The position numbers and the translations under genes are program-made. A stretch of 64,000 nt of DNA from Stercorarius parasiticus (Eukaryota > Chordata > Aves > Charadriiformes > Stercorariidae). Numbering within the stretch: the stretch's first letter is position 1; every line of letters starts with the position of its first letter. The DNA is taken from NCBI GenBank assembly GCA_013396915.1, contig VWZL01001350.1, positions 62,001-126,000 on the forward strand. Reading direction: 5' to 3'. This document shows positions 23,768 through 38,402 of the stretch, one piece after another. The notes beneath the pieces were generated by a model. It searched no databases and had not been told where the DNA came from. It saw only the letters and a list, made by a program, of their open reading frames with translations.

Positions 23768-25239
23768 CTAGGAGGGAAAAAACAAAACACAAACAAAAAA
23801 AAAAATAAAAAAAAGAAGAAAAGAAAAAAAGAAAACAAGAGAGGTCAAAATTGCTACTGAACTGAGTATTACACAACCAAGGTGATGAATTGCTGTGCAG
23901 AAAAACTGAAGTTAGCTGTAAGTTCTTTTCTGGTCTGAAATAAAAAGAGTGCCTTCTCCACCTCTCTCTACCTACAGGAATAGAATTTAACCTTGTGCTG
24001 ATGATACTGTTATTAGGACAGCAAGAATCCATTCTGTCAAACAAAATACTACGTTTACTACTTAAAGAATCTCAGTTTTGCTATAAAAAAACCACATTAT
24101 GCCTTTGTCTAAAAAGAAATAAACAATACTGTTAATGAAACTGTCTCTATGAGTCTCATTTAATGACTTTATATATTACTAAGTGGTTTTATTTAATCCA
24201 ATTTCATTAGAACTTTAGCTAATGCTACACTTAACTAATGATATGACTTGACATTATAAATACAGCTAAATTGTTCAAAACTATGATTTCAGATAAGATT
24301 TGCTCCCAGTTGCACTACTTGGTTACCCAAAAGGGTATGTCACGGTATGGCTACAGCTACATCAAGACATGCTGCCACGGTAATAAAGTGTGAAATGTAT
24401 GATAGGTAGATGAGCGCAAGAAAACAATGTGAGAGGAAAAAAAAAAGAAGAATTTTATGAAAAACAAACTGTATGAAAACAGCTCTTCCTACTTCACATT
24501 GCATTTATGCCAGTGTAATATTTAGTAGAAAGACTGTTTAAATCAAAAAGCAGTACTTTAAAGGAGTAACTAATGTCAAAGCAAATACTTCATAATGAAG
24601 AGCTGCTTCTTAGGTCAGCGGGTCTGTACTGGAAACTGAAGTAAATCTGCAGCTAATGCAGATTCATGATCAACGTGCGAATCAGTACTAATTTGTATCT
24701 TGATGCTGAAACAAGCCTGGATTTCCCCTGTGGCAATAATGGGGAACGAACTCATGAGAACTTGAACCCACATTACAGCTTTTTTACATTACATCTTTAG
24801 AAAAGTTAGAAGGTACATGAAACTGTGAGGAGCTCTCTGCATCAAAAGTCAGCATTTCCAAAGCTGCAATCATACCTATTCATTTACTATTTATACCCTG
24901 ACACTTTTAAGAACACCATGAGACTTCACAGCAGTGAAGCATTACAGAATTTTCCCTACACATTTTTTAATGCAAAATTCTTATATATCAGAGACATTAA
25001 AAAGAAATCAAATAAATGATCAAATAGACACTTTTTCTACTCACTAACTCTCCAGTTGAAAATGAATGCTACATGGTTGTGTAAAAACAAATCAGATAAA
25101 AGGAAAGGCAGAAAACAAACAAAACAGAAATCCTCAGTTTACATGAAGGAAGATGAAATTGGTACATACACAGTTGGCAGTTCAAAGTGTCTAGTCAGTA
25201 CTTCTTTAAACCATGTAGTTCATACAGGAGCACTGTTAC
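23768..25239 (-). other. LRP12: LRP12 intron 3
   Basis: 1472 nt, bounded by GTAACA and CTCCTAG. It ends in a long T-rich (sense strand) tract at 23772-23845. Nothing else recognised. Confidence 0.85.
23772..23845. repeat. A-rich tract = long U-rich tract upstream of the exon 4 acceptor
   Basis: On the LRP12 strand this is about 70 nt of almost uninterrupted pyrimidine, mostly T, ending at the exon 4 splice acceptor. Confidence 0.8.
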
Positions 25240-25375
25240 CTTATAGTAATGATCTCCCCTGGGTTTGCACGGATGTACCAGCTACAGTTGATGCGGGCAG
25301 GATACTCAGAGGGCCACCCTGGACTTGTGATTGTCCCACTTGGTGATCGAATTTGTTCTGGGATATCTCCACAAG
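25240..25375 (-). CDS. LRP12: LRP12 coding exon 3 (residues 46-91, first half of CUB1)
   Basis: 136 nt. The acceptor TTTTTAG|CTTGTGGA completes Ala46; the donor ATAAG|GTAACA leaves phase 2. It encodes the start of CUB1, with Cys47 and Cys76, the GTITSPGWPSEYP strand typical of CUB domains, and an N-glycosylation sequon at Asn75. It follows the vertebrate LRP12 sequence. Confidence 0.95.
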
Positions 25376-28300
25376 CTAAAAAATATATATATATTGAAAT
25401 CAACTTGATTAATGCCAGTTTTTAAAAAGCTAGTAGGACAAAAATCAATCAACATTTATCCCGGAAAATATCCCACTGAGCTGGATGAGGTAGCAATAAA
25501 AACAACGTCTAATGGAGTTCATAATGGACAGATGTCAGCCAAAAGATGTTTTCCCATGCTGCCAGTGCAGAAATTTATATCAATGTCAATTAGTACTACA
25601 GATTACAAAAGATTACTCTATACAGACTTTGACAAATTTATTTTCGGCCTTCACAAAGACTCAGTTCAATTTAACAACACATTTACACCTTATACTGAGA
25701 AATGCATTAGAAGGCGAAAAATAAATTAAAGTAAAATAATCAAGTAGTTCAGGTTTCCCGTCTTTGGAATGCCCAGTGCCTGGCCATGACTTAAACACGC
25801 CCTTCCAGCCCTTGGCATGGAAATGATCTTCATAGACATGATTCCAATGCTCGAAAGGCAAAGAGCACTTGCTGCAGCACACTTCATTTCTAGATAGTAA
25901 AAGTTGGGTTTAGAAGAGTTTATTCTCAAAAGGGACTTGCATAACTACATTTCTGATAATGAACTAGAAAGCTTGTATTTATAGGACTAATTCTATGCAG
26001 CTGAAGTAACTCAGCCATTTGTATTCTTACTTTATTATAAGTGTAGCTTTCCGTATTGGCCTTAACTCAGCTGCTTGTTCCTTTTACTGGAGTGTTCTCA
26101 GCTCTGCTGATTTTATTTCAAGTAATGTACTTACTAGTTTTGTTTTGCCGTTTGGTTTTTTTCCCCTTAGCAGCCTTATATCCAACACCTGTCATACAGC
26201 ATATTCACAACCCTCATGTAGATAGGAAGGCCAGAATACTATGGCTACAGAGCCTGAAATTATGAGGAAGTTTCAGAGGCCAGAAAACACATTAAAAATA
26301 AGTGCCCTCTGCGCTTTTATTTTACAATTTCCTCACTGCTAGTCCAAAACTTGTGCGCTCATGAAGTTTACAATTAGTTAAGCACAGTAGTTTAAACACA
26401 AGAATTATTACAAATGAGGAGGCATTTTCATTGTTGTCTGATGAGCAAAAGCTTTTAGAACTTTTAAAATTTTGAATATGTGATTGAGAAAAATAAAAAA
26501 TCCAAACTGATGCAGTAAGGAAACGTGATGAAGAACGAACTGCATTTGTAATAGTGCAAGAGTTGTAATAATGTAATTTGTAGAGGTTATTAATCTTTTT
26601 TTCATTTATTTCCACAATCAAGCTTTTAAGATCATTTTTCAAGACGACATGGACCTGAAACTATTGATTAGCTCTAATACAATAAAACTATATACTCTTA
26701 AATAACTATTTTTATTTTAAAATATTTCTATATGGCATAACAAATATATGTCTAAAAATAGGTTTAGAAGGATTTAAAGACAAAAATGGTGGCGTAATCC
26801 CGCATTTTCCGTATTAGGTTTAATATAGAAATCTAGAAACAAAAAATTTACTGTTTTCACAGAGAGCTGTAAGAAGACATTGCTTTAAACAGGTTTTCAC
26901 ACGTTTCTCATAAAGAGCTTCATTCATGCTGCACGGTTAAGTATTAACATACTTTGGCTATAGAACATAGGACCTGTCCTAATACCTAGGGAGGAAAAAG
27001 TCTCAAAATACAGAAATATATTATTTTATTTGAATATTCAATTAACTATTCGCTAGAAACTTTCTTTTTTTAATTTGGAGCAAACCCTATAGGTGGTGCT
27101 CTAACACCATGATATTTTGGAACACTGCTCCTGTGTGAATGATCTGGATATACTTTACATCTGTTCAGACAAGAAATGGAAGGACTGGAAAGAAGAACTG
27201 GTTATTTGCAATTAAATGTTGAAGTAAAATAGCATTTTTAATAGGTATGAAATGAAAACACATGCAAAAAAGTAGAAAACTAATGTACCAAGCACTACTT
27301 GGTTGCTATTGAAATTGTACTCAGCTTAAAATAAGTTGCCTTCAGGTGAAATTTATACTATTACAACATTCATCCGGTTTTAGATATTTACAAACTGATG
27401 TGTGAGATTTTGTCACTGAGAACTTCTGAGGAAGCTTTTAAATTTGCCTGACAAAGAAAAACCTTACAGTAGAAGATTTAAAAAAAATCCATTCAACATA
27501 TGTTCATTAAATTTTACAAATTTCACCTCCAAAGACTTAAGCATGCTATAAATATACATACAGCCTAAGCCTGTTGAATAGGAACCTCCAAACACTGCTA
27601 GTAACTGTAAATTACTATGCAACTTCCTATGCTGGCACAGCACAACCTGATAACTAGAATTTACTTGATCCAATCCCTGCAGCAGGTATAAGCAGTAACT
27701 TTTACTTGTTACACAAGTTTGAACGGAAGAAATTCCACATGGAAAGCCTATATAACCAAGGCAGTATTTTCAGAGCACCGTGAAAACTTCCAGTTTTACT
27801 CAGATTCTGGTTTTTTAGCCTTTGTTTGATATATCAGCCATATCCCTATATTTTATATATTCTTTTACTTAAGATGGGTTTTTCTCTGTTTTCACTAAAG
27901 TTAGCACTAAAAAGCCGAGGGCAAAACATTCCAGCACCATCCAATATGGGAAGAAAGGAGCAGATTAAGGAGGGCATGCAGAAGCAAGAATGATCAGAGG
28001 CACTAAAATACAGGGTGGAGTGAACAATACTGTACTTCTGCCGTAGAAGAGAAAAAAAAAATCAAACTGAAGAAAGTATGAATATGACAAAGTGGGGGTT
28101 CAAAAAATAAAACGGAATGGACTTGAAAAGGGACTTTCCATAACTTCAGGTTAGCTAGATAGGCTAAATATATTTGCATATTTGGTATTCATTCATGCAC
28201 TGAAATCTCTTATAACAGAAATCTCTCATTTGCTTAAAAAAGTGTATAAAGGTCAAGATCAACTGTGTAGAAGCTGCACTTCAGAAGCGCTGTCAATCAG

Positions 28301-31300
28301 AGAGAATAATTTCTCGAAAGATTTTTAAAATCAAGGATAACCTTTTGAAACAAAACAGTTTTAAAGGGAACGTCCTTTGCAAAGACAACAGCAAGCCTTT
28401 TGAAATCAATTCCTGACCCTCTGCTTAACTAGGATGTTTCCTCTAAAGCTTTTGAGAATATAACCTAACATACATTTTATTAATGTGTTTGCAAACAAGG
28501 AGAATGTGAGCTACATCAATAAAGGCATGGCAATCAAAAAAATAATTCAAGTGACAGCACATAAAATGGGCATGTATGAATAGAGGCAAACATCTTTTCA
28601 CTAAGTTGTGGAGCATTTGTACTTCAAATTTCAATCACTTATAGCTCTGCAGGCATTTGTCATACAGGTCAGTTCTGTCTATAGGAACTTAAAACTACAG
28701 GAAGCCTGACTAGGCTTGGAATAATTTATGGGAAGTATTAAAAATACATAAGAAAACAGCACAATGAAAATTAGAGGAGTCAGGAAAAAAGGAGATGAGT
28801 TTGTAGCTGAGGCAGAAGCACAAAACAAATTGAGAAGGTTGCACAGAGAAGCAAAGATACACAGTGATGCATGCCCAAGATATTTTCAATATTACAGCTG
28901 GTGGCTGTTAGATTTTTGGCTGGGAACAACTCCCTCCTGCACAACCATTTCTACATGAGTGTTGTCTGCCTACATTCCTCTCAATTCCCCTGTATTCTTT
29001 AGTACAATTCTGCTCATCCATCTCCTACCTGTTTCAAACTCTTCCCTTTGTGAGCCTTTATTTTATTAAGAATCTATTTGCAATTTTGTTTGTACTTTGC
29101 TATAACTCTGTTCAGTGGATTGCAGTATTGTAATTAGGACTGAAGATGTTTCACAAACTAAAGTGCAAAATAACGGTCAAAAAAAATGCTGAGAGGATAA
29201 ACTATACACATGGTTTTCTGATGTATATGGATTTTCTTGCAGACTTTTTAAAAACATGTACAACAGTTTTCCCTATTCACTTCTTACTGAAATTTCTTCA
29301 CCGCCCCACGTTACAGAACATGACCGTAAACTACCTACAGGATGTTGATCGGTAAACAGAAGAGAGACAATGAAAACTTTACAGTACCAAATTCAACTTG
29401 CAATTTATAACAGGAAAATAATTACGAAAACTATGCAAAAATTCTGTAGCAACATTTAGAGAAGTAAAGTACCTGTAGTAACAGTGAACAACATGTCAAG
29501 GAAAAAAGTCACTTCAGAAAAGCAGGGAGAGGGAGATTAGGGATTTATCTTCACAGTAATGCCAGGAGATTAGTTGAAAAGATAAAAGAATTAGCTTTCA
29601 ATGTGAACCACAAGATGATAAGGTATGCACTATATTGGACATGGTAAGGACATGAATGCAGCTGGATAAATGATCTGAAGGTGTTTAAAACAGCTTAGAG
29701 TAAAAAGAGAATAATGTTGTGATAAAGTCTAAACCATGAATAGGGAGGATAATTATTGCATTTGTAACTCTCAGGAGCCACTGAAAGTCTTATTTGGCGA
29801 ACTACGGGGGAAGAAGGTATAGGAATCTTTGCCTCCAGGTCAAGCTGAAAAGCTTTAATTTAAAATGCCTTTTGCTCTGCAATACCAAGACACACTCAGT
29901 AAAAAGGAATCATTACAATTTTTTTTTAAATTGTTGTGAACAAACGTTTTCACCAGTCCTGAAGTTTTTTTACAAAGCAGGGGAGTGCGTGGTTTTGCAG
30001 TTGTGACAATTATGGTGCAACATACCTTAAAGACAGACCTGAAAATATTTCTCGATTTTTCAGATTTTAAAGGCACTTGTTTTGATGTTCAGATTTTAAA
30101 AAACACTTGTTCTCTAGTGATGGCTTATATGCAAGAGACAACATTCCATTATTGCTGTTGGTAGAAAAAGCATGCTCATACATTAGAAGTGTACCTGTAA
30201 CTTGGCAGATATAATATACAGCAGAAGCATAAATACCAAAGACCACAGAGGTCTATGCTATTAAAACGTAATTTAGTAAGGTAGGTCATGTAGCCTTACA
30301 GCGGCAGCATGACAGGAAATCTACCATCAAGACAATCATTTCATTTTAAATCCCTTCTCAGTAGCAACCGTCTAAGAAAATCGCTTGCTTGGTTTCAACA
30401 ACAAGTTAAAGTTGGATTTAGAAAGATTAAAGGCCGGATGTCTTTGGTTCTATTTCACAGAAACTCTGCTTAAAATTGTTCAGATAAATATAAAACTGTC
30501 CAGGTATGCTTGATGAAATACATAATCTGCAAGTTCAAAAACATGTTTGGGGGAATCAGATGTTTCAAAGGAACCGAAAAAATCATCTAAATCCATCCGC
30601 ATCTTTTGTACTTGGGCCATATACTTAACATTTAAGATGTACATACAAAGAACTGTAAGAAAAATGCCACTGGGTCTGTCTACATGCTTTCTGCAGGTTT
30701 TCCTAACAGACCACCCCCATCCCCATTATCTCAAAATTCTCCAGTGAAGAATTTTCACTTTATATTAAGACAGAAACTTTAAGAGTATGATATTTATTCT
30801 TCCCCAGCTGGAAAGCTATTTTAGAACACAGAACCGCCACAACTCCTTTTTTATATATACAAAAAAAAATTCTTTTTCCTTATTTTTTAAATGGAAGTCC
30901 TCACTGGATCTTTCTTCTCAGTAGTTAAAGGTCTGCCTACCAGCTGCTGTTATCTTGCATGGAAAGTACATTGTGTTCTCCTCTTCTTGGCACTGTCTAT
31001 TCAAGCATGCTGGCCAAAGTATTGAAAGCAGAGTCAAAAATTCCATTCACCTCTTGCCCAGCAGATGCTTTTCTGCCTGTATTGCAACCTGTGACATGAC
31101 TATTGCAGTAAACAAAGGGGTGAAGGGTTGTTAAAACATACCCTGAAAGCCGCATAGCTAGATTTTAGGCTAGGTGTGTTTCTTGTACAATTCAGTTCCA
31201 GCAACAAATGTTCCAACAGTGGTAAGTACCTGTACTGTTATTTATTATTTACAGTGTGCCATAAATGTACTATATATGATACTTGGTGCATTACTACTGT

Positions 31301-32431
31301 TCAAAGCAACAACGTTCTTCATGATGCAGCACAAGAATGGACAGCAAAGACCTTCTATAATTAGAGTTTGACATTCTTTGAGTGGCAAACAATGAAAGGG
31401 AAAAAAAAGGTAGTATGGTGTCAGAGACCATCCACTGACGGTACATTTATCCAAGAACTTAACCGTGTGCACAAGTAGCAATGTACTGTTTGAAGCAATA
31501 CTGCAAGAATAACTCCAGCGAGATGTGCAAGCTGTTGTCAAAAAGGACGAGTTTGCATTTTGGCTCTTATTTTAGGAGAAGGGTGTGAAAATCAGTTTGA
31601 TTTCAAGGGATTAGAGGCAGCTTCCCTATGGAAAGAATCAGGCTTGTATTCTTCTGCTCACTGAAGAAGAGTGTTTATCTCCCCATTTGCAAATATACAG
31701 AGCATCTGTATCATAAAACCCGACCAGCAGCTTGGCTGACACTGCTTAAGATCTGAAGAACAAAGACTATACATTGGTATCACCTAACGCCTTAATGGAC
31801 GTACAGTCGCATCACTAACACAGAACAGTCCCGACCACGGCTGCTGCCCAGAAGAGGCCTAAGAGTGACTTAGTGGAGGAGAACACAGCAACCTCTGAGC
31901 AACATGTGCTGCTTTTATACCCCATATTCTCCCAGCACCTCATCAGTTTCTCAGTTTCATGAGTTTCAAAATTCTTTTTTCTTGTATTAAGGAAACTGTG
32001 CAGTCAAGTGTACAGTAGTTTCAGTTACTGCTTCAATCTAATCAGGTGAAACACGTAACTCCTGGATTTATATTATTGGATAGTAGCAGTGTCCAAAATT
32101 ACATTTCAATAAATTTCATTTCACAAAAAACTTTACTGTGGAAAGAAAATATCAATTCAACTTAAACCAACTTTTCTCTTAGTTCAATGTTTGTATGGAA
32201 AAATAATTAAGCAGTCCACTTAGAAAGGCATAATCTGTTCATGAGCATGCAGGTATCAATTTTATCTTATGAGAATTTTTCCATGTTCCACTTGCTTCAT
32301 TCCTTATTACATGCTGCAAAAGGCAGTAATAATTTTTATAGCCAAATATCTCTTCATAAGATACCAGGTGGCTTTCAATATTTACTATTTAAGTCATGCA
32401 TGAAATTTAAACATTACAAAAAATGACTTAC
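25376..32431 (-). other. LRP12: LRP12 intron 2
   Basis: 7056 nt, bounded by GTAAGT and TTTTTAG, with a short (AT)n next to the acceptor. Only chance open frames and no recognisable repeat or RNA gene. Confidence 0.8.
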
Positions 32432-32488
32432 CCGCTGACACTCCTGAAATATGCACATTTTCAGAATGTTCTGCAAGAGCACCATTTC
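32432..32488 (-). CDS. LRP12: LRP12 coding exon 2 (residues 27-46), 57-nt in-frame cassette
   Basis: A small exon found by homology and splice phase: acceptor AATTTTAG|GAAATGG, donor GCGG|GTAAGT. It encodes NGALAEHSENVHISGVSA between the signal peptide and CUB1. Its length is divisible by three and both ends are phase 1, so leaving it out keeps the frame. The human gene has an isoform lacking 19 residues at this place, as I recall. Confidence 0.93.
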
Positions 32489-35400
32489 CTAAAATTAAAC
32501 ATAATGAATAAGCTAATTTCCAAGATAAAATTTGTAAAAATTCTTCAGATACCTTTTACAGAACAGAAAGAACAAAACTGAAGTTATTTTAATTAATATT
32601 AAACATTAAAGGTCCTATGTTCATTTTATGATAAAACTTAGAGAAAAACTAGAGGAAAAAGTTACTATACAATGAAAATAAAAAAGCAAGCATCGTTAGT
32701 GTATTAGAAGCAATTAAATACACTAGAAAGTTAAGGAACAAGAGACTGATAGCAGCAAAGAGTTCTGAGAAACTTCAGGCATTTTAGATGGTAGACTTCG
32801 CATGATTTTGCATCAAATGCTATTTTCTTTTCAGGAAAGGTTAATTTCAATGCATCTTCCCCATCTCCTCCTGGATCAAGACTTGTGAGTAAACGCTATG
32901 CAAATAAAGACATCCATGGGAAGACATCCATCTATTTGATAAGGAATTGCAGCCTATACCCTTTACCCAGAAAGATGTTTCAGGAATAGGCAGGAACTAG
33001 CTACCTTGAAGAGTAACTCCCAAAACCGAGTATACTTGCAAAGATGAACGAGACCCATGTGGTCATCAAGAGTTAGAGACAGAAAAGTTATTCCTACAAA
33101 CCTCATGCTACTTGGTACCCCTCCAAAGTAGAAGAAGTCTGTTAAAGAGAACACGGCTGCCGACAGGCGGTAGCCCTGTTACATGATGTGACAGATCCAG
33201 TTGTATTTGTGCACATTTCTCCCACTGAACAGCTCTCATTCCGCACTCCTTTATTCAACGTCTTTTCTTTTAACATTTACAACAAATTTTTATAAAATCC
33301 TCCAGGCATTTCAAAAGGAGAGAGCTCCTTTGAGCATAGGCAGTGGATCTAAACCTGTAAAATACATCACTACACAAATTTTAAAACCACAACTCCTAAT
33401 CCCTCAAAGTTCTGTAATATTGATGATTTGCCATGTCACACAGGTTTTCATACATGTGAAATCAGTTGTTCTACCAGCACTGCAATGTAAGTGTGATATG
33501 TTTGGGTAAGAAGAACCTTAAAAATGTGAAGAAAACTCAAATTCCTTTTATACCAAGCCTAAAGACTGTTAGAACTGCCCTAGAACACATACACCTAATT
33601 GAGCATCTCAATGTTCCTCCACTGTAGTGGTTATAAATAAAATGTTCCAGAAATTGCTCCCAGGGTCGACACCAAACACACAAAGACATAATTTTTTACT
33701 TCCTAAAGACACAACACAGCTAGAAACTGGTGATCAGAATTTGTAGAAAAATAGCAAGTCTAATTTTTATTTTCTTTTAAAAAAGCCCACTAAATTCTTG
33801 GACTCTTTAAAGTGACATGTTGTCCCCCCATTTTTAATGTCCTAATTTTGCTGCATATATTTACATACCAAGTTGCTTTGTCTCAATTTTAAAAAAATTC
33901 CACACTCAATGTTCAAGACAGAAGTATTTTAAAACAAAAACTATTTCAAATACTGTATTAATGAGCAACTACTTTCCAATTAAACTATTTTCAGAAATAA
34001 AACATACCTATAAGTTTTAAAAAGCTATTCTCCAAATAATTTCTCCATTTTGCATAGAAATGGACAAGCTAAGGAGTGTTTCCCACTCTGATTTCATGTC
34101 TTCAGTAACACTTAGCTCTAAATTTACAAAATAAACACCATCTTTGCTGTAAAGTAATTTTACTTGTGATTCCACAGAAGCATATTTCTGATTGTCATGT
34201 TTTCTATTATTTCCATCAACATAAGGCGAGCATTAACACACTTCAAGACCTCTTGTTTTAAGCTAAAATTACCTTACTGGTATTTCGTCTTTCAAATTAA
34301 GAGTAGGGATTATTCACTGGTCTTGTATTTTCAAAAAGGGGTTATAAGCAAATACAACTATATCTGTACTTGTTACTGAACACTGAAAACAAACAGCGTG
34401 ACAAAAAAAAAAGGAGTTCACAAACATTTAGAAATATTTAAAAAAAACCAAAGTAATTACACTGAAGACAGTCAATATCTGGGCACTCCATTGATGCCCC
34501 CAGAATCTGAATTACAGACAAACTACCTATATATAAAAACAAGGAAAACAAAACCCCAGAATTTCAATGAAATCAGTTCTGATAAAAATGCAATAACAAA
34601 TCATTACAAAACTGACATAACACTGAAGTGATGGCAAGAAAAGCAATGTATATATAAAAATTTGACAAAAACTATAAATCAGTAATAACGAGAAGCATAC
34701 TAAAATAGGAACTCACATCCAAATCCTGTACACCTTGACTTAGAATTAACGAGTTAAGAAGAAAACTTAGTATCCAAAACTGGAATGCTTCTTTATTTTC
34801 CATCTAAATATGCTTTATGATCTAACAATTAATCTCTTGACATAAAGTGATGTCACATTTATTGTTAAACTAACTTCAGTGATTAGTCAGAGGAAACACT
34901 AATGTGTGATGATGAAGCCTCTACTCAGATCCAAGTACTATAGCATCAAGACAAGGTGGGGTATTTTAGGCAATGATCCTTATATGATCTCAAAAATTAT
35001 GTCACATGGTTCCATATAAACTGAGTCTACTAGAATATCAATGTATCAGATAACAGATCAATAAATTCCATTAAGATACGAGAACATCATTATCTTTGAA
35101 GTTTCTGTTAGTCTATTTAATACAGCACAGTATACTAAAAAAAAAATTCTTACTTCACCAGTAAGCTTTCATATTTCTTGATGTTTAAAGACATATTTAC
35201 TACTCATTCCCATTTCAACCTTAAGTTTTAAGCTGAAACAGGTGCCACCTAACAAAATGACACAAAATTTGTCCACATCAGTTACAGGAGCTGGGTAAGT
35301 ACGTGTGACAGCACAACACTGGAAGACACACACTGAGAAGCTCTAACACAAATCCATTCTGCCTGCGAGAAACCAAGTCTGTTTTTCAAAAACTAACATC

Positions 35401-38349
35401 TTCGATCAATTTTTTGGGGGGGGGGTGTGACTTCTTAAAAAAAAAAAATCACTTGTGTAAGCGGGGCTATACCCATCTCCTTCATATCCTTTTGTAAATA
35501 CTTATGATAAGTGGACCACTTAAAATAAACAGAAATATACATCAACTTTAGTCCTGCAGCTTAGGATATGGTCAGCAACTGCATTTAAGTTAAGAAAAAA
35601 ATTCAAATGGACAAGGCATTTAGTATGTTTTTTTCTAAACAAAAATAATAATCAAAATATAACCTTTGGTAAATAGGATATGAGATATGTTAAACTACTG
35701 GTAACCTTTAGGTTAAACAAAAGTATGGAAAATACTTCTAATGGCTTCCTATTTAAGTGCACATGAGGTTTTTGCTACCACTGTTGGTAATATCTCTAAA
35801 GGTTCCTTCACTGCAATAAAAAAATAAACAAAATCAGCCAATCGGATATTAAATGAGTTGAGAGCGTGTTTACAGTATGGAACAAACTCCAATTTCTGAG
35901 GTGCCTTTCTGTCTTGAATAACTTTAAAGATCTCTTAAATGTTAAAAGTAGGTTATGGTCAAAGTTGGTCTCCGATTCTCACGGACTCATCCACAAAATT
36001 TTATTTTATTTTCACAGCACAAAGCCAGTCCCTTTGACCTTTGTCAGTTTTTTTCTATCCCACTCAAATCCTCCAGGTTGAGATGCTGTCTTGTTTTAGA
36101 AAGAGACAACAAGTAGTTTCACAAACACTTGAATTAATTCCTTTTGATTTGTGTCTCACAGCTGACTGACCACAAAAGCAGGCAAAACGACACTAGGTTT
36201 TCCTTCAGGTTTTCCAGCAGTTGGGGCATTTCTCCCCTATCAGTCTATATGAAACTGTGTTAAACACCCCCCCACTCCACCCTGAAAAACCCAGCACCCT
36301 CACAACATCACTTCTGAGCATTCTGGTCCCAGAGCCATCAGCCCTATACTCCTACACTGAGTCTGGAGAGGAGAACAAACCTATGTGGAAGATAAAAACC
36401 ATAGCCCTGGAAGGTGTTTCATTCAATGACATCTTCTGAGTTTCATCACAGATAGGAAAATAAACACAGGCCAGGGGCGTGGGGCTGGCAATGAGGAAAA
36501 CGTCGCAGCAGCAAACGCTCCAACCAAACTGCAGAGGAAAACTGTAAGGGGAAAGCATGGAAAAAGCAATGCTTTCACATTTGAAAACCATGACGTGTTT
36601 GGAAAAAATAAATGCCAAGTTCTACATATCTGAAACCCAGAGAGTGGCGGTGCTGCTCAGACTGAGGTGGAGGCTAACCACAACGCCTTCATTTTGGGAT
36701 GTTCCCCCCTACATCCCTCCTTTCTCCACAGCCTACGCAGCACAGCTCGCTCTCGAAATGGGACCACTGTCAGACCCAAAGCATTATCTGCGTATAACTT
36801 CAGAGCATAAAACTAAGCCTACAGTCCGGAAGTGAGCTTCTCCTTTAAATTTTACTCAAATTCATGCAGTTTTCAAAAAGCATAGCCAAACAGACAACCC
36901 CCCAATACCTAAGTGTCCCTTTTAGTCAAAACATTCAGATTAAACAAGACAAGCTTCTGTATTCCAGATATATGAACTTGAAGGTTTCAGACAAAGAACA
37001 AGAAGTTCATCTAAATACTGATATATTTGAGATAGCAAACGATGACTCTTAACTGAAAACCCCATTTAAATTTCAATTTGACTAAAACCAGCAATATGAG
37101 CGCACAGTGAAGTAATGCATACTGCACCCAGAAAGTTTGGTACAGGCAACTTTGTCCACCATTATTGTAAAATCAAATTCCATAACTTAAGTTTGGAAGA
37201 ACATCATGAATCTTGGGACTCAGTTAAATCCAGACTGTGTTTTACAGAGAAATTAACTTGACTGCTGAAATGAAAAATGAAGAGGAAAAAAAAAAATCCA
37301 TAGTTGCAAACACCACATTTAAGTTACCTTTATTTCTGGTGTTAGACCAAGTAGTTACTGTCTACAAATAAGTCATGCACACGTATCTCCATTGAAGCTT
37401 AATTCTTCTATAGCAAGATTAAGCCTCTGCCTTTAGTTTTAACAGGCAAACTACAACTCCCCCTTTAAATAGAACTATATAAATTGAGGAACTGCTGCAC
37501 CTGAATGGCTACGAAGAGAGCGCTTTTTCTAAACTACCTTGAGCTAAAAGGTACTGTGGTGCATAACAAATGCTACATAAGCAGACTGGGCAGGATATTT
37601 CTCTTGAACCACAATTATCAGGGACAAGAAATCAACACCACTTCCTGTACATCATGCGTTTCCAAACACCCTTTATCACGGTACATGTTCAACTTGCTTT
37701 AGAGAATGTACTTTATGACCAAACTTCCTTTCTTCATCCTACTCCCAAAATTCCTGCTCGCTCTGTACCTTACAAAGACCAAGCCTAACTTGTTTACACT
37801 GCCTCTTGGCAGCTGAAGTTACCTTGCATTTATCTTCACCAAATTCTGCTTCTAACTGACCAAGTGTGGATGATGCCACCAAAATAAGAACCTTACTATC
37901 CACTTCCATGAACAGTTTGGTGCTGCTTTGCATATCACCCCACTAAAAAGCCACTTAGCAATGGTCCTACGATGCCCTAGTCCAAAAATAGCAATGCACT
38001 TCTTGATCTAGAGATACAGGAGCTGAAAACATCCATGATGCCTCTGTAATATTCCAGAGTGCTTCTTGGAAGCGACCCCTTTGGCTAGCACATTTTGTGA
38101 CATCCCAGCCAGTGGCCATCCCATCCCCCGGCCCTGCAAATATCTAAGCACAGTTGTGCAGAAACCAGCTCCACCTGAAGACACCGTGTCTCAGGCTAAG
38201 CCATGGTCATGCTCGTCTGCCAAGTCTGTAGGAGAAGAATGCAAAGGCAACTGTCCACTCCTCATACCCACAATTAATCTAAGGTTGAATGTTACAGTTC
38301 AGAGCAGGCCATGTGGGACACCAACAGGAAAAAACAAGCACCTCCTCCA

Positions 38350-38402
38350 GGTAAACTAGATGATCTTTAAAGGTCCCTTCCAACTCAAACCACTCTATGA
38401 CA
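38350..38402 (+). mobile_element. Short CR1 LINE 3'-end fragment
   Basis: It contains CTAGATGATCTTTAAAGGTC and CCTTCCAACTCAAACCACTC, the characteristic end of avian CR1 elements, followed by a single degenerate copy of the terminal octamer. Only about 50 bp can be assigned; the GC-richer sequence to its left (38060-38350) is not recognisably CR1. Confidence 0.75.
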
